Source: Paenisporosarcina antarctica (lineage in GTDB: Bacteria > Bacillota > Bacilli > Bacillales_A > Planococcaceae). From it: 64,000 nucleotides of DNA. The notes under the pieces are model-generated. The model had not been told where the DNA came from. It searched no databases and saw nothing but the letters and a program-made list of their open reading frames with translations. A program made the translations under genes and the position numbers. Positions 29,662 through 43,597 of the stretch are shown in pieces. Numbering within the stretch: position 1 is the stretch's first letter; every line of letters starts with the position of its first letter. Location of the stretch: positions 124,001-188,000 of the forward strand of contig NZ_CP038015.1 of the NCBI RefSeq assembly GCF_004367585.1, in the 5' to 3' direction.

Positions 29662-29910
29662 ATGTCTTATGAAAAAGTAAATCAGGCGAAGAAAACCGTC
29701 ATAGGTACTAAGCAAACAGTAAAAGCAATTCATGGTGGCCATGTACTAGAAATTCTCGTGGCTCGTGATGCAGACAATCGAATCACCCAACCAGCTCTTC
29801 TAGCAGCGAAAGAAAATGGTGTGAAGATTGATTATGTAGAGTCTAAAATAGAACTCGGTAAAGCCTGCGGACTCCAAGTGGGTGCGTCAGTTGTTGCAAT
29901 TACTATGTAA
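29662..29910 (+). CDS. rplGB: L7Ae-like K-turn RNA-binding protein
   Basis: 82 aa, the YbxF/RplGB type. Binds kink-turns in RNA (for example in riboswitches); ribosomal role uncertain. The L7Ae core is recognisable in HGGHVLEILVARDAD and VKIDYVESKIELGKACGLQV. Standard position before rpsL. SD GGAGG 9 nt before ATG. Confidence 0.93.
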   Translation: MSYEKVNQAKKTVIGTKQTVKAIHGGHVLEILVARDADNRITQPALLAAKENGVKIDYVESKIELGKACGLQVGASVVAITM

Positions 29911-30011
29911 CAGTTTTTGTGTATATAAACACAGGAACTTTGTTTTTTACCCAAAAATGAACCACCTGGATGTGTGGTATTACAAGGATAAGATGAAGGG
30001 AGGAATAATCG

Positions 30012-30434
30012 ATGCCTACAATTAACCAATTAGTACGTAAGCCTCGTAAGCCCAAAACTGTCAAATCTGGTTCTCCAGCTTTGAACAAAGGGTATAATAG
30101 TTCTAAAAAAACGTTAACTAACGTTAACTCACCACAAAAACGTGGGGTGTGTACTCGTGTTGGTACAATGACACCAAAAAAACCAAACTCAGCGCTTCGT
30201 AAATATGCGCGTGTACGTTTAACTAACCTACTTGAGGTTAACGCGTACATTCCGGGTGAAGGTCACAACCTTCAAGAACATAGTGTTGTTCTACTTCGCG
30301 GAGGAAAAGTAAAAGATTTACCAGGTGTACGTTATCATATCGTCCGCGGTGCTCTTGATACTGCTGGTGTAGCTAAGCGTATGCAAAGCCGTTCGAAATA
30401 TGGTACTAAACGCCCTAAAGTTAAAAAAAGCTAA
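30012..30434 (+). CDS. rpsL: Ribosomal protein S12
   Basis: 140 aa decoding-centre protein. Lys56 in [11 protein letters not shown] and Lys101 in [11 protein letters not shown] correspond to E. coli Lys43 and Lys88, whose changes give streptomycin resistance; both are wild type. Includes the Gram-positive insertion after residue 20. First gene of the str set proper; SD GGGAGGAA. Confidence 0.98.
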   Translation: MPTINQLVRKPRKPKTVKSGSPALNKGYNSSKKTLTNVNSPQKRGVCTRVGTMTPKKPNSALRKYARVRLTNLLEVNAYIPGEGHNLQEHSVVLLRGGKVKDLPGVRYHIVRGALDTAGVAKRMQSRSKYGTKRPKVKKS

Positions 30435-30482
30435 TAAATATTAAAAAATAAAATACAGTTTTACTCGAAAGGAGGAAAACAC

Positions 30483-30953
30483 ATGCCTCGTAAAGGTCCT
30501 GTTACCAAACGTGATGTGTTACCAGATCCAATTTATAAATCAAAATTAGTTACTCGCTTAATCAACAAAATTATGGTCGATGGTAAGAGAGGTACTTCTC
30601 AAAAAATTCTTTATGGAGCGTTTGAACTTGTTTCAGAACGTTCAGGTAAAGATGCATTGGAAGTCTTTGATGCTGCATTAGCAAACATCATGCCATTACT
30701 TGAAGTTAAAGCTCGCCGTGTAGGTGGAACTAACTATCAGGTGCCAATAGAAGTTCGTCCAGACCGTCGTTCTACATTAGGTCTTCGCTACTTAGTAAAC
30801 TATTCTCGTCTTCGTGGAGAGAAAACAATGGAAGAGCGTTTAGCTAATGAAATTCTTGACGCTTCTAACAACACAGGTGCTTCAGTGAAGAAACGTGAAG
30901 AAATGCACAAAATGGCGGAAGCAAATAAAGCATTTGCTCATTACCGCTGGTAG
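30483..30953 (+). CDS. rpsG: Ribosomal protein S7
   Basis: 156 aa. Nucleates the 30S head and contacts the E site. Signature [20 protein letters not shown] near the start and RWLVNYSR-like [16 protein letters not shown] in the middle. SD AAAGGAGG. Followed by fusA at 53 bp. Confidence 0.98.
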   Translation: MPRKGPVTKRDVLPDPIYKSKLVTRLINKIMVDGKRGTSQKILYGAFELVSERSGKDALEVFDAALANIMPLLEVKARRVGGTNYQVPIEVRPDRRSTLGLRYLVNYSRLRGEKTMEERLANEILDASNNTGASVKKREEMHKMAEANKAFAHYRW

Positions 30954-31006
30954 GATTTTTCATCCACTAATCATTTTAAATTGACTTTGGAAGGAGAAAT
31001 ACAAAT

Positions 31007-33082
31007 ATGGCTAGAGAATTCTCCTTAGAGAATACACGTAATATTGGAATCATGGCTCATATCGATGCTGGTAAAACAACAACTACAGAGCGTATTCTTT
31101 ATTACACAGGTCGTATCCACAAAATTGGTGAAACGCACGAAGGTGCTTCACAAATGGACTGGATGGAGCAAGAGCAAGAACGTGGAATCACGATCACTTC
31201 TGCTGCAACAACAGCTGCTTGGAAAGGTCACCGCGTAAACATTATCGATACTCCGGGGCACGTAGACTTCACTGTTGAAGTTGAACGTTCACTTCGTGTA
31301 CTTGATGGTGCTGTAGCGGTTCTTGATGCTCAGTCTGGTGTTGAACCTCAAACTGAAACAGTATGGCGTCAAGCTACAACTTACGGCGTACCACGTATTG
31401 TTTTCGTAAACAAAATGGATAAAATCGGAGCTGACTTCCTATATTCTGTAGGAACACTTCATGATCGTTTAGCAGCAAATGCACATCCGATTCAGTTGCC
31501 AATTGGCGCTGAAGATGACTTCGAAGCGATTATCGACTTAGTCGAAATGAATGCAATTTTCTTTGGTAACGATGAAGGAACTGACATCCAAGTTAGAGAA
31601 ATTCCTGAATCACATATGGAACTTGCAAACGAATGGCGCGAGAAGTTAATTGAAGGTGTTGCAGAACTTGATGAAGCACTAATGGAGAAATACCTTAATG
31701 CTGAAGAAATCACAAAAGAAGAATTAAAACTTGCTATCCGTAAAGGTACGCTTAGTGTAGAATTCTTCCCGGTTGTTCTTGGTACTGCTTTCAAAAACAA
31801 AGGTGTTCAAATGATGCTTGACGCAGTAATCGACTATCTTCCAGCACCGACAGATGTACCGCCAATGATGGGTACACTTCCGGATTCTGAAGAAGAAGAA
31901 TTGCGTAAACCGCATGATTCTGAGCCTTTCTCTGCATTAGCATTTAAAGTTATGACGGACCCTTACGTTGGTAAGTTAACATTCTTCCGCGTATACTCTG
32001 GTTCTCTTTCTTCTGGTTCATATGTGCAAAACTCTACAAAAGGTAAACGTGAACGTGTAGGTCGTATCCTACAAATGCACGCAAACTCTCGTGAGGAAAT
32101 TGCAGAAGTTTATTGTGGTGATATCGCTGCAGCTGTTGGTCTTAAAGACACAACAACTGGAGACACCTTGTGTGATGAAAAACAACAAATCATACTTGAG
32201 TCTATGGTATTCCCTGAACCAGTTATCTCGTTATCTGTAGAGCCGAAGTCAAAAGCTGACCAAGATAAAATGGGTCAAGCTTTACAAAAGCTTCAAGAGG
32301 AAGATCCTACTTTCCGTGCTCACACTGACGTAGAAACTGGTCAAGTTATCATTGCTGGTATGGGTGAACTTCACTTAGATATTATTGTTGATCGTATGCG
32401 TCGTGAATTCAAAGTAGAAGCTAACGTGGGCGCGCCACAGGTTTCTTACCGCGAAACATTCCGTGGATCAGCTTCAGTTGAAGGTAAGTTCGTTCGCCAA
32501 TCTGGTGGACGTGGTCAATTCGGACACGTTTGGATTGAATTCTCTCCAAACGAAGAAGGAAAAGGCTTTGAATTCGAAAACGGAATCGTCGGTGGTAGTG
32601 TTCCACGTGAATATATCCCAGCTGTTGAAGCAGGTCTTCGTGACTCAATCAAAAATGGTGTAATCGCAGGATATCCACTTATTGACATCAAGGCTCGTCT
32701 ATTTGACGGTTCTTACCATGATGTTGACTCAAATGAGATGGCGTTTAAAATTGCTGCTTCTATGGCTCTTAAAAACGCAGTATCAAAATGTAAACCAGTA
32801 CTTCTTGAGCCGCTTATGCGTGTTGAAGTAGTTATCCCTGAGGAATACCTTGGTGATATTATGGGTGACATTACATCTCGTCGAGGACGCGTTGAAGGTA
32901 TGGACGCTCGTGGAAACGCGCAAGTAGTACGTTCAATGGTTCCACTTTCTCAAATGTTTGGTTACGCAACTTCATTGCGTTCTAACACGCAAGGCCGTGG
33001 TGTATTCTCAATGCACTTCGATCACTATGAAGAAGTACCAAAATCAATTGGTGAAGAAATTATTAAAAAAAATAAAGGTTAA
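31007..33082 (+). CDS. fusA: Elongation factor G
   Basis: 691 aa translational GTPase. G1 [13 protein letters not shown]3 DTPGHVDF and G4 NKMDK in the N-terminal 150 residues; domain IV includes the [20 protein letters not shown] region. Catalyses translocation and ribosome recycling. SD GGAAGGAG. Str operon. Confidence 0.98.
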   Translation: MAREFSLENTRNIGIMAHIDAGKTTTTERILYYTGRIHKIGETHEGASQMDWMEQEQERGITITSAATTAAWKGHRVNIIDTPGHVDFTVEVERSLRVLDGAVAVLDAQSGVEPQTETVWRQATTYGVPRIVFVNKMDKIGADFLYSVGTLHDRLAANAHPIQLPIGAEDDFEAIIDLVEMNAIFFGNDEGTDIQVREIPESHMELANEWREKLIEGVAELDEALMEKYLNAEEITKEELKLAIRKGTLSVEFFPVVLGTAFKNKGVQMMLDAVIDYLPAPTDVPPMMGTLPDSEEEELRKPHDSEPFSALAFKVMTDPYVGKLTFFRVYSGSLSSGSYVQNSTKGKRERVGRILQMHANSREEIAEVYCGDIAAAVGLKDTTTGDTLCDEKQQIILESMVFPEPVISLSVEPKSKADQDKMGQALQKLQEEDPTFRAHTDVETGQVIIAGMGELHLDIIVDRMRREFKVEANVGAPQVSYRETFRGSASVEGKFVRQSGGRGQFGHVWIEFSPNEEGKGFEFENGIVGGSVPREYIPAVEAGLRDSIKNGVIAGYPLIDIKARLFDGSYHDVDSNEMAFKIAASMALKNAVSKCKPVLLEPLMRVEVVIPEEYLGDIMGDITSRRGRVEGMDARGNAQVVRSMVPLSQMFGYATSLRSNTQGRGVFSMHFDHYEEVPKSIGEEIIKKNKG

Positions 33083-33131
33083 TAATTGCATGTTAACTTT
33101 TTAAATAAGTATAGTTATTACGAAAGCGTTG

Positions 33132-33160
33132 AGTGTTGAGGGTACTAGTCCTTCAACACT
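33132..33160 (+). other. Hairpin between fusA and tuf
   Basis: AGTGTTGA pairs with TCAACACT; no T-run follows. Probably an mRNA stability or processing hairpin rather than a terminator. Confidence 0.4.
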
Positions 33161-33204
33161 ACTATTAAAAACTAATCATATAAATTTTGAGGAGGACTTC
33201 TCTA

Positions 33205-34392
33205 ATGGGTAAAGCTAAATTTGATCGTTCTAAAACACACGTAAACATTGGTACAATTGGTCACGTTGACCATGGTAAAACAACTTTAACTGCAGCAATC
33301 GCAACAGTTCTTGCTAAACGTTCTGGTGGTACTGCAATGAGCTATGCACAAATTGATAACGCTCCTGAAGAAAAAGAGCGCGGAATCACAATCAACACTT
33401 CTCACGTTGAGTATGAAACTGCAACTCGTCACTATGCACACGTTGACTGCCCAGGACATGCCGATTATGTTAAAAACATGATCACTGGTGCTGCACAAAT
33501 GGATGGCGGAATTTTAGTAGTATCTGCTGCTGACGGCCCAATGCCACAAACACGTGAGCACATCCTTCTTTCACGTCAAGTTGGTGTTCCATTCTTAGTA
33601 GTATTCATGAACAAATGTGACATGGTAGATGACGAAGAATTACTTGAATTAGTAGAAATGGAAGTTCGTGATCTTCTTTCTGATTATGATTTCCCTGGCG
33701 ACGACATTCCAGTAATTAAAGGTTCTGCTCTTAAAGCTCTTGAAGGCGAAGCAGAATGGGAAGAAAAAATCGTTGAATTAATGGACGCTGTTGACGCTTA
33801 TATCCCAATGCCTGAACGTCAAACTGACAAGCCATTCATGATGCCTGTTGAGGATGTATTCTCAATCACAGGTCGTGGTACTGTTGCTACTGGTCGTGTA
33901 GATCGTGGACGTATTAAAGTTGGAGATCCTGTTGACATCATCGGTATCACTGAAGAACCGAAATCAACAATCGTAACTGGCGTTGAAATGTTCCGTAAAC
34001 TTCTTGACTATGCAGAAGCTGGTGACAACATCGGTGCTCTTCTTCGTGGAGTATCTCGTGATGATATCCAACGTGGACAAGTTCTGGCTAAGCCGGGTTC
34101 AATTACTCCACATACTGAATTTAAAGCTGAAGTTTATGTTCTTTCAAAAGAAGAGGGTGGACGTCATACTCCATTCTTCACTAACTACCGTCCACAGTTC
34201 TACTTCCGTACAACTGACGTGACTGGTGTTTGTAATCTTCCTGAAGGCGTTGAAATGGTTATGCCTGGAGACAACATCGAAATGACTGTTGCTCTTATCG
34301 CTCCAATCGCGCTTGAAGAAGGTACAAAGTTCTCTATCCGTGAGGGTGGACGTACTGTTGGTGCTGGTGTAGTTGCGACTATCACTAAATAA
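33205..34392 (+). CDS. tuf: Elongation factor Tu
   Basis: 395 aa. Delivers aminoacyl-tRNA to the ribosome. G1 GHVDHGKT at residues 19-26, G3 DCPGHADY, G4 [11 protein letters not shown] 33205 after GGAGGAC gives [16 protein letters not shown]; an in-frame start 18 nt upstream lies before the SD. In B. subtilis rpsJ comes soon after; here 12 kb of other genes intervene. Confidence 0.98.
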   Translation: MGKAKFDRSKTHVNIGTIGHVDHGKTTLTAAIATVLAKRSGGTAMSYAQIDNAPEEKERGITINTSHVEYETATRHYAHVDCPGHADYVKNMITGAAQMDGGILVVSAADGPMPQTREHILLSRQVGVPFLVVFMNKCDMVDDEELLELVEMEVRDLLSDYDFPGDDIPVIKGSALKALEGEAEWEEKIVELMDAVDAYIPMPERQTDKPFMMPVEDVFSITGRGTVATGRVDRGRIKVGDPVDIIGITEEPKSTIVTGVEMFRKLLDYAEAGDNIGALLRGVSRDDIQRGQVLAKPGSITPHTEFKAEVYVLSKEEGGRHTPFFTNYRPQFYFRTTDVTGVCNLPEGVEMVMPGDNIEMTVALIAPIALEEGTKFSIREGGRTVGAGVVATITK

Positions 34393-34406
34393 TTAATAAC
34401 TTAAAG

Positions 34407-34442
34407 AAGATCTTGCCGGGACGCTGGTAAGATCTTTTTTTG
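34407..34442 (+). terminator. Terminator after tuf
   Basis: AAGATCTTGCC and GGTAAGATCTT (one G-U) followed by TTTTTTTG. Closes the str operon. Confidence 0.85.
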
Positions 34443-34600
34443 TCTAAAATTTGACGGAGAGATGTCTGAATACTGCGGAATATACACCTCGCCAACTGAA
34501 ATAAATCACAAATAAAACTTAAATGGCATACATAAAGCAACTAACACTTCACAATACAGCAGCTCAGCGAAAATCAAATCAATATAGTCAATCGGGGTAT

Positions 34601-34742
34601 TTTTGTGGGAGAAATTGGGCGAGCGGGAATAAAGTGATTGCCAAAGGGAATAAATCGATTTGAACGGGAATAAACAGTATTCGAATGGGAATAAATACCT
34701 CACCAACGGGAATAAATTAAAATGAACAGGAATAAACATAGC
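34601..34742 (+). repeat. Six-unit 20-21-bp repeat element, copy A
   Basis: Six units each end in GGGAATAAA (starting at 34625, 34646, 34666, 34687, 34708; the sixth, AGGAATAAA, at 34728). They are separated by 11-12 variable bases, giving steps of 20-21 bp. The left border is TTTTGTGGGAGAAATTGGGC and the right border ATAAACATAGC. The same borders and unit number recur in inverse orientation at 44681-44823. Not a CRISPR: repeats are 9-13 bp and there are no cas genes. Function unknown. Confidence 0.8.
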
Positions 34743-34822
34743 AATTCAACAAATCACACGCATGTAATGATCTGCTGAATTAAAATACTTAGAAATTGTT
34801 CCTACATAATAAGTTTTTTTAG

Positions 34823-34850
34823 AGCAGATATGTCATCTGCTTTTTTTTTG
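34823..34850 (+). terminator. Orphan terminator left of the ilv promoter
   Basis: AGCAGAT and ATCTGCT around ATGTC, followed by nine Ts. The stretch 34443-34822 has no protein gene, only repeat element A, so this would end an untranslated transcript or guard against read-through from tuf. Confidence 0.75.
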
Positions 34851-34937
34851 TATTTACTCAATACTCACTTTTTTAACCTGTAATCCTAAAATGTCTAAAA
34901 CTTTTTTAAAATTATAAAAACATTATTAGATTAACAA

Positions 34938-34951
34938 TGAAAACGGTTACA
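34938..34951 (+). promoter_or_regulatory. cre site (CcpA) upstream of ilvB
   Basis: TGAAAACGGTTACA fits the consensus TGWAANCGNTNWCA at every position. It is centred about 85-90 bp before the predicted transcription start, a position for activation rather than block. In B. subtilis CcpA activates ilv-leu from an upstream cre; the same role is inferred here. Confidence 0.8.
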
Positions 34952-34997
34952 ATTTTAATGAATATTCATAATTAACAAATTATTTAAAATATATTGA

Positions 34998-35026
34998 TTG
35001 ACACCCTTTAAAATAGACGTTACGAT
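34998..35026 (+). promoter_or_regulatory. Promoter of the ilv-leu operon
   Basis: Perfect TTGACA, 17-nt spacer, TACGAT. It yields a leader of about 510 nt with the T-box in its second half. Confidence 0.65.
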
Positions 35027-35214
35027 AGCAACAATTTACAAATACCAAATGCAAATTAACTGGTCAATATGTAAATTTAAAAGTTCACCAACGGATTGAT
35101 TTTTTATTCTTGAGTGGAATGTTCGAAGGATTTTATTCATACAATAAAAACGGAAATGCTAACCAATTGATTTTCTCAACTGGATATTAATAAACAATCA
35201 TATAAAGACAATTC

Positions 35215-35505
35215 AATGACGAGGTTAAAGTAACGGAAATTGTATTCTCAGAGAGCCGACGGTGGTGCAAGTCGGTAATACACCCATTTACGACATCCCC
35301 TCCGAGTGGAGTGCTGAAAGGTTCATACCGATTAGGCATTCCCGGTAACCGTTCCAATCAAGGTTATCGTTATCAACGGACTAAGCATCGCGCTTGTCCA
35401 TGAGGCTGCGTTTACGCAGTGAAATAGGGTGGTACCATGAAGCTTTTTCATCCCTATACAAAGAATATGTTTCTTTGTGTAGGGATGGAAAAGCTTTTTT
35501 ATTTT
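35215..35505 (+). ncRNA. T-box leader of the ilv-leu operon, probably Ile-specific
   Basis: AGAGAG of stem I (35251 region), specifier region ACATCCCCTCCGAG, T-box AGGGTGGTACCATG at 35426-35439, and a 25-bp terminator hairpin (35441-35496) with a long T-run. Aligning with the Cys T-box of this window (TGC-A-CCTCTGAG against ATC-C-CCTCCGAG) places ATC (Ile) at 35295-35297 as specifier. CTC (Leu) in the same stretch is the alternative. It couples operon transcription to tRNA charging. Confidence 0.9.
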
Positions 35506-35544
35506 TTATTCCACCGAGGCATAAGAAAGAAGGAGGCGGAAGGT

Positions 35545-37271
35545 TTGGAAGCAAGTTCTAAATTTGTAGAAAAAGCGATTCAGAAACTACCGGGTAGGGG
35601 TGCAGATGTACTGATTCAATCTTTAAAAGACCAAGGTGTAGACGTTATTTTCGGTTATCCAGGTGGTGCGGTGCTACCGATTTATGATGCATTGCATCAA
35701 AATCCAATCCGTCATGTGCTTGCCCGTCATGAACAAGGTGCAATACACGCAGCTGAAGGGTATGCCCGTGTATCAGGAAAAACGGGAGTCGTCATCGCTA
35801 CATCAGGACCGGGAGCAACGAACCTGGTGACTGGAATTGCAGACGCTATGCTCGATTCAATTGCACTGGTGGTATTTACAGGGCAGGTAGCAAGTGGAGT
35901 AATTGGGACAGATGCTTTTCAAGAAGCCGATATCTTAGGAATCACACAACCAATTACAAAACATAGTTACCAAGTAAAGAACGTGAAAGATTTGCCTCGA
36001 ATTATCAAAGAGGCATTTTATATTGCTTCTACTGGTCGACCAGGACCTGTCGTTGTGGATATACCAAAAGATATTTCAACGAACCTGTTTGTAGCGACTA
36101 ACGCAAAAGATGAGGACGTGTACTTACCAGGCTACCAACCAACGACTAGTCCTAACTATCTTCAAATCCAAAAGGCAGCACAGACACTGTCTCAGGCGAA
36201 GAAACCGCTAATCTTAGCGGGTGCGGGTGTCTTAACCGCCAAAGCGACTAAGGAGCTAAAGGAATTTGTGGAACGTAATCAAATTCCAGTTACAAATACG
36301 TTGCTTGGACTTGGTAGCATAGCCGGAAATCATAAGTTATTTCTTGGAATGGCTGGAATGCATGGAACGTATACAGCAAATACAGCCATTTGTGAATGCG
36401 ATGTCCTACTGAATATTGGTGCACGGTTCGATGATCGGTTAACAGGAAATCTCGCACATTTTGCACCTAATGCGAAAGTAATCCACATCGATATTGATCC
36501 AGCTGAAATTGGTAAGAATGTTCCGACAGCAATTCCGATAGTAGCTGATGCGAAACAAGCACTGCTAGAGCTGTTGAAACAATCATTCGAAGCACCGGAT
36601 ACAACAGAGTGGTTAGACTGTTTGTCGCAAAACCAGATAGACTATCCTCTGCAGTATAACGCAGAAAAACAACAGGGAATTCTTCCACAGCAAGCGATTC
36701 AATTGATACATCGCATAACAGGAGGAGATGCAGTTGTCACAACTGATGTTGGACAGCATCAAATGTGGGCAGCGCAATATTACGCATTCAATCATCCGGA
36801 TAACTGGGTAACTTCAGGGGGGCTCGGGACGATGGGCTTTGGATTCCCTGCAGCAATTGGGGCACAACTTGCAAAGCCCAATTCCAAAGTTATTGCGATT
36901 GTAGGAGATGCTGGATTTCAAATGACCTTGCAGGAATTATCCCTGCTTCAGGAACTTCGCCTTCCTGTTAAAGTAGTCATTTTAAATAATCAATGCCTTG
37001 GTATGGTAAGGCAATGGCAAGAAACCTTCTATGAAGGACGCTTTTCTCAGTCTCTAATTCATGTGCAGCCAGATTTTGTGAAATTGGCGGAAGCTTATGA
37101 TATTAAAGGATACAAAGTAGAGACGCTAGAAGAAGCGGAAGTTGTATTCGCAGAAGCACTTAATTCAAATGAACCAGTATTAATTGATTGTCGGGTCGTG
37201 CAGATGGAAAACGTTTATCCAATGGTCGCACCAGGGAGAGGTTTGAACGAGATGATCGGGGTGAAAGGTGA

Positions 37272-37275
<4 letters not shown>
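35545..37275 (+). CDS. ilvB: Acetolactate synthase large subunit
   Basis: 576 aa ThDP enzyme making acetolactate or acetohydroxybutyrate, the first common step to Val/Leu/Ile. The activating Glu is in [18 protein letters not shown]-binding and C-terminal ThDP motifs ([12 protein letters not shown]...[11 protein letters not shown]) are present. TTG 35545 lies 8 nt after GAAGGAGG. An in-frame ATG at 35437 would start inside the T-box and translate the terminator, so it is rejected. Followed by ilvH with a 4-bp overlap. Confidence 0.95.
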
Positions 37276-40381
<3,106 letters not shown>

Positions 40382-40414
40382 AAGATAAGTGAATAGGAAA
40401 AGGAGGAATTTCTA

Positions 40415-41515
40415 ATGGAAAAGACAATAGCAGTATTGCCCGGAGACGGAATCGGACCAGAAGTTACAGAAGCAGCAGTCAAGGTGCTGAAATCCATTGC
40501 AATGCGCTATGGACATACTTTTCATTTAAGATATGCTGCAATTGGCGGTATAGCGGTTGATCAATATGAAAATCCGCTGCCTCAGGAAACGATTGAGGTT
40601 TGTGAAGCTAGTGACGCAATCCTCCTTGGTGCAGTCGGAGGTTCTAAATGGGATCAACACCCCTCTCATTTGCGACCAGAGAAAGGCTTATTGAGTATCC
40701 GAAAGCATTTTGATTTATTCGCAAATATCCGACCTGTAAAAGCGATTCCTTCACTTTTAGATTCGTCACCATTGAAAGAAGAAGTGGCCAAAGAAGTCGA
40801 TATGGTTATTGTTCGTGAATTGACTGGTGGTTTATATTTCGGAGAACCAAAACGTAGAAACGAAAAATCGGCAGTCGATACACTGGTTTATACCAGAAAA
40901 GAAATCGAGCGCATTGTCAATCATGCTTTTGAAATCGCGCGCACGCGAAGAGGGAAGCTTACTTCAGTTGATAAAGCCAATGTGTTGGAAACGAGTAAAC
41001 TATGGCGTGAAGTTGTCGAAGAACGCAAGAATGCTTATCCTGATATCGAAGTGGAGCATATGCTAGTTGATTCGGCAGCCATGAAATTGATCACCAATCC
41101 TAGAGGGTTTGATGTTATGGTCACTGAAAATATGTTTGGTGATATTTTAAGTGATGAAGCATCGGTAATCACTGGATCTCTTGGAATGCTACCTTCTGCT
41201 AGTCTTCGTGCTGATGGATTCGGTCTCTACGAACCAGTACATGGCTCTGCGCCAGACATCACAGGGCAAAACATAGCAAACCCATCTGCAGCCATTTTAT
41301 CAGCTGCCATGATGCTAAGACATTCTTTCAACCTTCATTCAGAAGCGTCGGCTATGGAAGAAGCAGTGATGGGCGTATTGGAAGACGGTTATTGTACGGT
41401 TGACCTGTTCAAGGACGGTAAACGCGTCGTCTCGACTGATACATTCGTTACAAAAGTCATTGAAGAGCTTGAAAGAGAATTTGTATCTGAACACATCATG
41501 TTCTCTTATATTTAA
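40415..41515 (+). CDS. leuB: 3-isopropylmalate dehydrogenase
   Basis: 366 aa NAD-dependent oxidative decarboxylase. VLPGDGIGPEV at the start, RELTGGLYFGEPK in the middle, and the NAD-binding GSAPDITGQNIANPSAAILS near the end. Leucine pathway third step. SD AAGGAGG; leuC follows after 18 bp. Confidence 0.96.
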   Translation: MEKTIAVLPGDGIGPEVTEAAVKVLKSIAMRYGHTFHLRYAAIGGIAVDQYENPLPQETIEVCEASDAILLGAVGGSKWDQHPSHLRPEKGLLSIRKHFDLFANIRPVKAIPSLLDSSPLKEEVAKEVDMVIVRELTGGLYFGEPKRRNEKSAVDTLVYTRKEIERIVNHAFEIARTRRGKLTSVDKANVLETSKLWREVVEERKNAYPDIEVEHMLVDSAAMKLITNPRGFDVMVTENMFGDILSDEASVITGSLGMLPSASLRADGFGLYEPVHGSAPDITGQNIANPSAAILSAAMMLRHSFNLHSEASAMEEAVMGVLEDGYCTVDLFKDGKRVVSTDTFVTKVIEELEREFVSEHIMFSYI

Positions 41516-41533
41516 TGGGAAGGAGCGCTTCGA

Positions 41534-42952
41534 ATGCCGAAAACGATTATTGAGAAAATTTGGGAACAACATATTGTTTACGAAGAACAAGGTAAGCCAG
41601 ACCTCCTTTATATAGATCTTCATTTATTACACGAAGTCACTTCCCCTCAAGCATTTGAAGGCTTAAGGCTTAATGGGCGGAAAGTTCGTCGTCCGGATTT
41701 ATGCTTTGCCACGATGGACCATAATGTACCTACGAGAAACCGTGATACCATTAAAGATCCAATTTCTCGCAAGCAAATTAAAACGTTGCAGGATAATTGT
41801 GATGAGTTCGGCGTACCGCTTGCAGGGATGAATCATCCTGACCAAGGGATTGTACACGTCATTGGACCAGAGTTAGGATTAACACAGCCAGGCAAGACCA
41901 TCGTCTGTGGTGACAGTCATACATCAACACATGGAGCATTCGGTGCTTTGGCGTTCGGCATCGGGACGAGTGAAGTGGAGCATGTACTGTCGACTCAAAC
42001 CCTTTGGCAATCAAAACCGAAGACAATGGAAATTCGTATCGATGGGGAACTTGGATTCGGCGTTACGGCAAAAGATGTCATTCTAGCGATTATCGCGAAG
42101 TTTGGAATTGATATGGGAACGGGTCATATTGTAGAGTACACGGGAGAAGTAATCCGTAATTTTACGATGGAACAACGTATGACAATTTGCAATATGACCA
42201 TTGAAGCGGGAGCTCGTGCAGGGTTGATTAGCCCTGATGACAAGACGGTTGAATACTTGAGAGGCCGTAGACATGTTCCAAAGGGAGACGCTTTTGATAA
42301 AGTAGCAGCGCAATGGTTATCGCTTGCGACGGACCAGGAAGCGGAGTATGACGTCTCTATCTCGATACATGCAGATGAAATCTCTCCGTTTGTCACTTGG
42401 GGAACAAATCCTTCCATGGGAGCTGGTATCGAAGGTCATGTACCATTTGCATCTAGTTTTGAAAAACAAGCAGATCGTGAAGCATTGCAGCAGGCACTAG
42501 CTTATATGAATCTAGAAGAAGGTACACCATTGTCAGCTATAGACATCCAGCACGTGTTCATTGGTTCGTGCACAAATGCTCGCTTAGGGGATTTGCGGGC
42601 GGCTAGCGCGGTGGTGGAGGGTAAAAAAGTGCATCCATCTGTCACAGCAATCGTTGTACCTGGGTCCGCATCTGTAAAAAGACTAGCGGAAGAGGAAGGT
42701 TTGGATAAAATATTCCTAGATGCTGGATTTGAATGGCGTGAGACCGGCTGTAGTATGTGTCTAGCTATGAATGAAGATGCGGTTCCTGCAGGGGAACGCT
42801 GCGCTTCAACTTCTAATCGAAACTTTGAAGGGCGTCAAGGAGCGGGATCAATGACACATCTGGTCAGTCCAGTCATGGCTGCAGCTGCTGCTATAGAAGG
42901 TCACTTCACGGATGTCCGGAAGTATATGCATGAACCAGTGTCATCGTCCTGA
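41534..42952 (+). CDS. leuC: 3-isopropylmalate dehydratase large subunit
   Basis: 472 aa aconitase-family subunit. The 4Fe-4S cluster cysteines are Cys346 (GSCTNAR), Cys406 and Cys409 (GCSMC). Isomerises 2- to 3-isopropylmalate together with LeuD. SD AAGGAG. Confidence 0.96.
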   Translation: MPKTIIEKIWEQHIVYEEQGKPDLLYIDLHLLHEVTSPQAFEGLRLNGRKVRRPDLCFATMDHNVPTRNRDTIKDPISRKQIKTLQDNCDEFGVPLAGMNHPDQGIVHVIGPELGLTQPGKTIVCGDSHTSTHGAFGALAFGIGTSEVEHVLSTQTLWQSKPKTMEIRIDGELGFGVTAKDVILAIIAKFGIDMGTGHIVEYTGEVIRNFTMEQRMTICNMTIEAGARAGLISPDDKTVEYLRGRRHVPKGDAFDKVAAQWLSLATDQEAEYDVSISIHADEISPFVTWGTNPSMGAGIEGHVPFASSFEKQADREALQQALAYMNLEEGTPLSAIDIQHVFIGSCTNARLGDLRAASAVVEGKKVHPSVTAIVVPGSASVKRLAEEEGLDKIFLDAGFEWRETGCSMCLAMNEDAVPAGERCASTSNRNFEGRQGAGSMTHLVSPVMAAAAAIEGHFTDVRKYMHEPVSSS

Positions 42953-42979
42953 ATTTGATTACCTGAAGGAGGTCTACAG

Positions 42980-43570
42980 ATGAAGCCAATCAATAAAATT
43001 TCAAGTGTGATGACGCCACTTGACCGGAAGAACGTAGATACTGACCAAATTATTTCAAAAGAATTTTTAAAACGTATTGAGCGCACGGGTTTTGGTAAAT
43101 ACTTATTTCATCATTGGCGCTTCAATCCAGATGGAACAACTGTAGAAGATTTCGTTCTCAATGATCAGCGCTTTAACGGTTCTGAAATTTTAGTCGCACA
43201 AGAAAATTTCGGTTGCGGCTCTTCTCGTGAACATGCACCATGGGCCATTCAAGATTACGGTTTTAATGTGGTCATTGCACCGAGCTTTGCTGATATTTTT
43301 TATAATAACTGTGTGAAAAACGGCATTCTACCGATTCGTCTGTTGAGTCATGAAGTGGAAGAACTCATTAAAAAAGGAAAGCACGAAGAGTATAAACTAG
43401 AGGTAAATTTGGAACAGCAAACTGTTTTAGGGCAGGATGGAACTCGTTTAGAGTTTGAAATTGATCCTTATTGGAAAGAAATGCTTCTAAAAGGATGGGA
43501 TGAGATAGAGCTAACATTCCAACACGAGTCTCAAATCACGGCATATGAAGAAAGAATGCAGCAGGCGTAA
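42980..43570 (+). CDS. leuD: 3-isopropylmalate dehydratase small subunit
   Basis: 196 aa aconitase swivel domain. VDTDQIISKEFLKR and FGCGSSREHAPWAI are the substrate-binding signatures. Partner of LeuC. SD AAGGAGG. The frameshifted ilvA follows. Confidence 0.96.
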   Translation: MKPINKISSVMTPLDRKNVDTDQIISKEFLKRIERTGFGKYLFHHWRFNPDGTTVEDFVLNDQRFNGSEILVAQENFGCGSSREHAPWAIQDYGFNVVIAPSFADIFYNNCVKNGILPIRLLSHEVEELIKKGKHEEYKLEVNLEQQTVLGQDGTRLEFEIDPYWKEMLLKGWDEIELTFQHESQITAYEERMQQA

Positions 43571-43597
43571 TTATAACTAATAGAGGAGATGGTTTTG

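Noticed and set aside
34506-34739. Minus-strand ORF with a repeated LFPF-type heptad
   Set aside because: The periodicity comes from the 20-21-bp DNA repeats of element A; steps of 20 break the frame and there is no SD.
34601-34742. CRISPR array
   Set aside because: Repeats are only 9-13 bp, spacers about 11 bp, units vary, and no cas genes are present.
34950-34975. CodY box near the ilv promoter
   Set aside because: The best AT-rich match (AATATTCATAATTA) differs from AATTTTCWGAAAATT at too many positions.
35437-35544. N-terminal extension of ilvB from ATG 35437
   Set aside because: It would start inside the T-box motif and translate the terminator hairpin; TTG 35545 has a proper SD and fits homologues.
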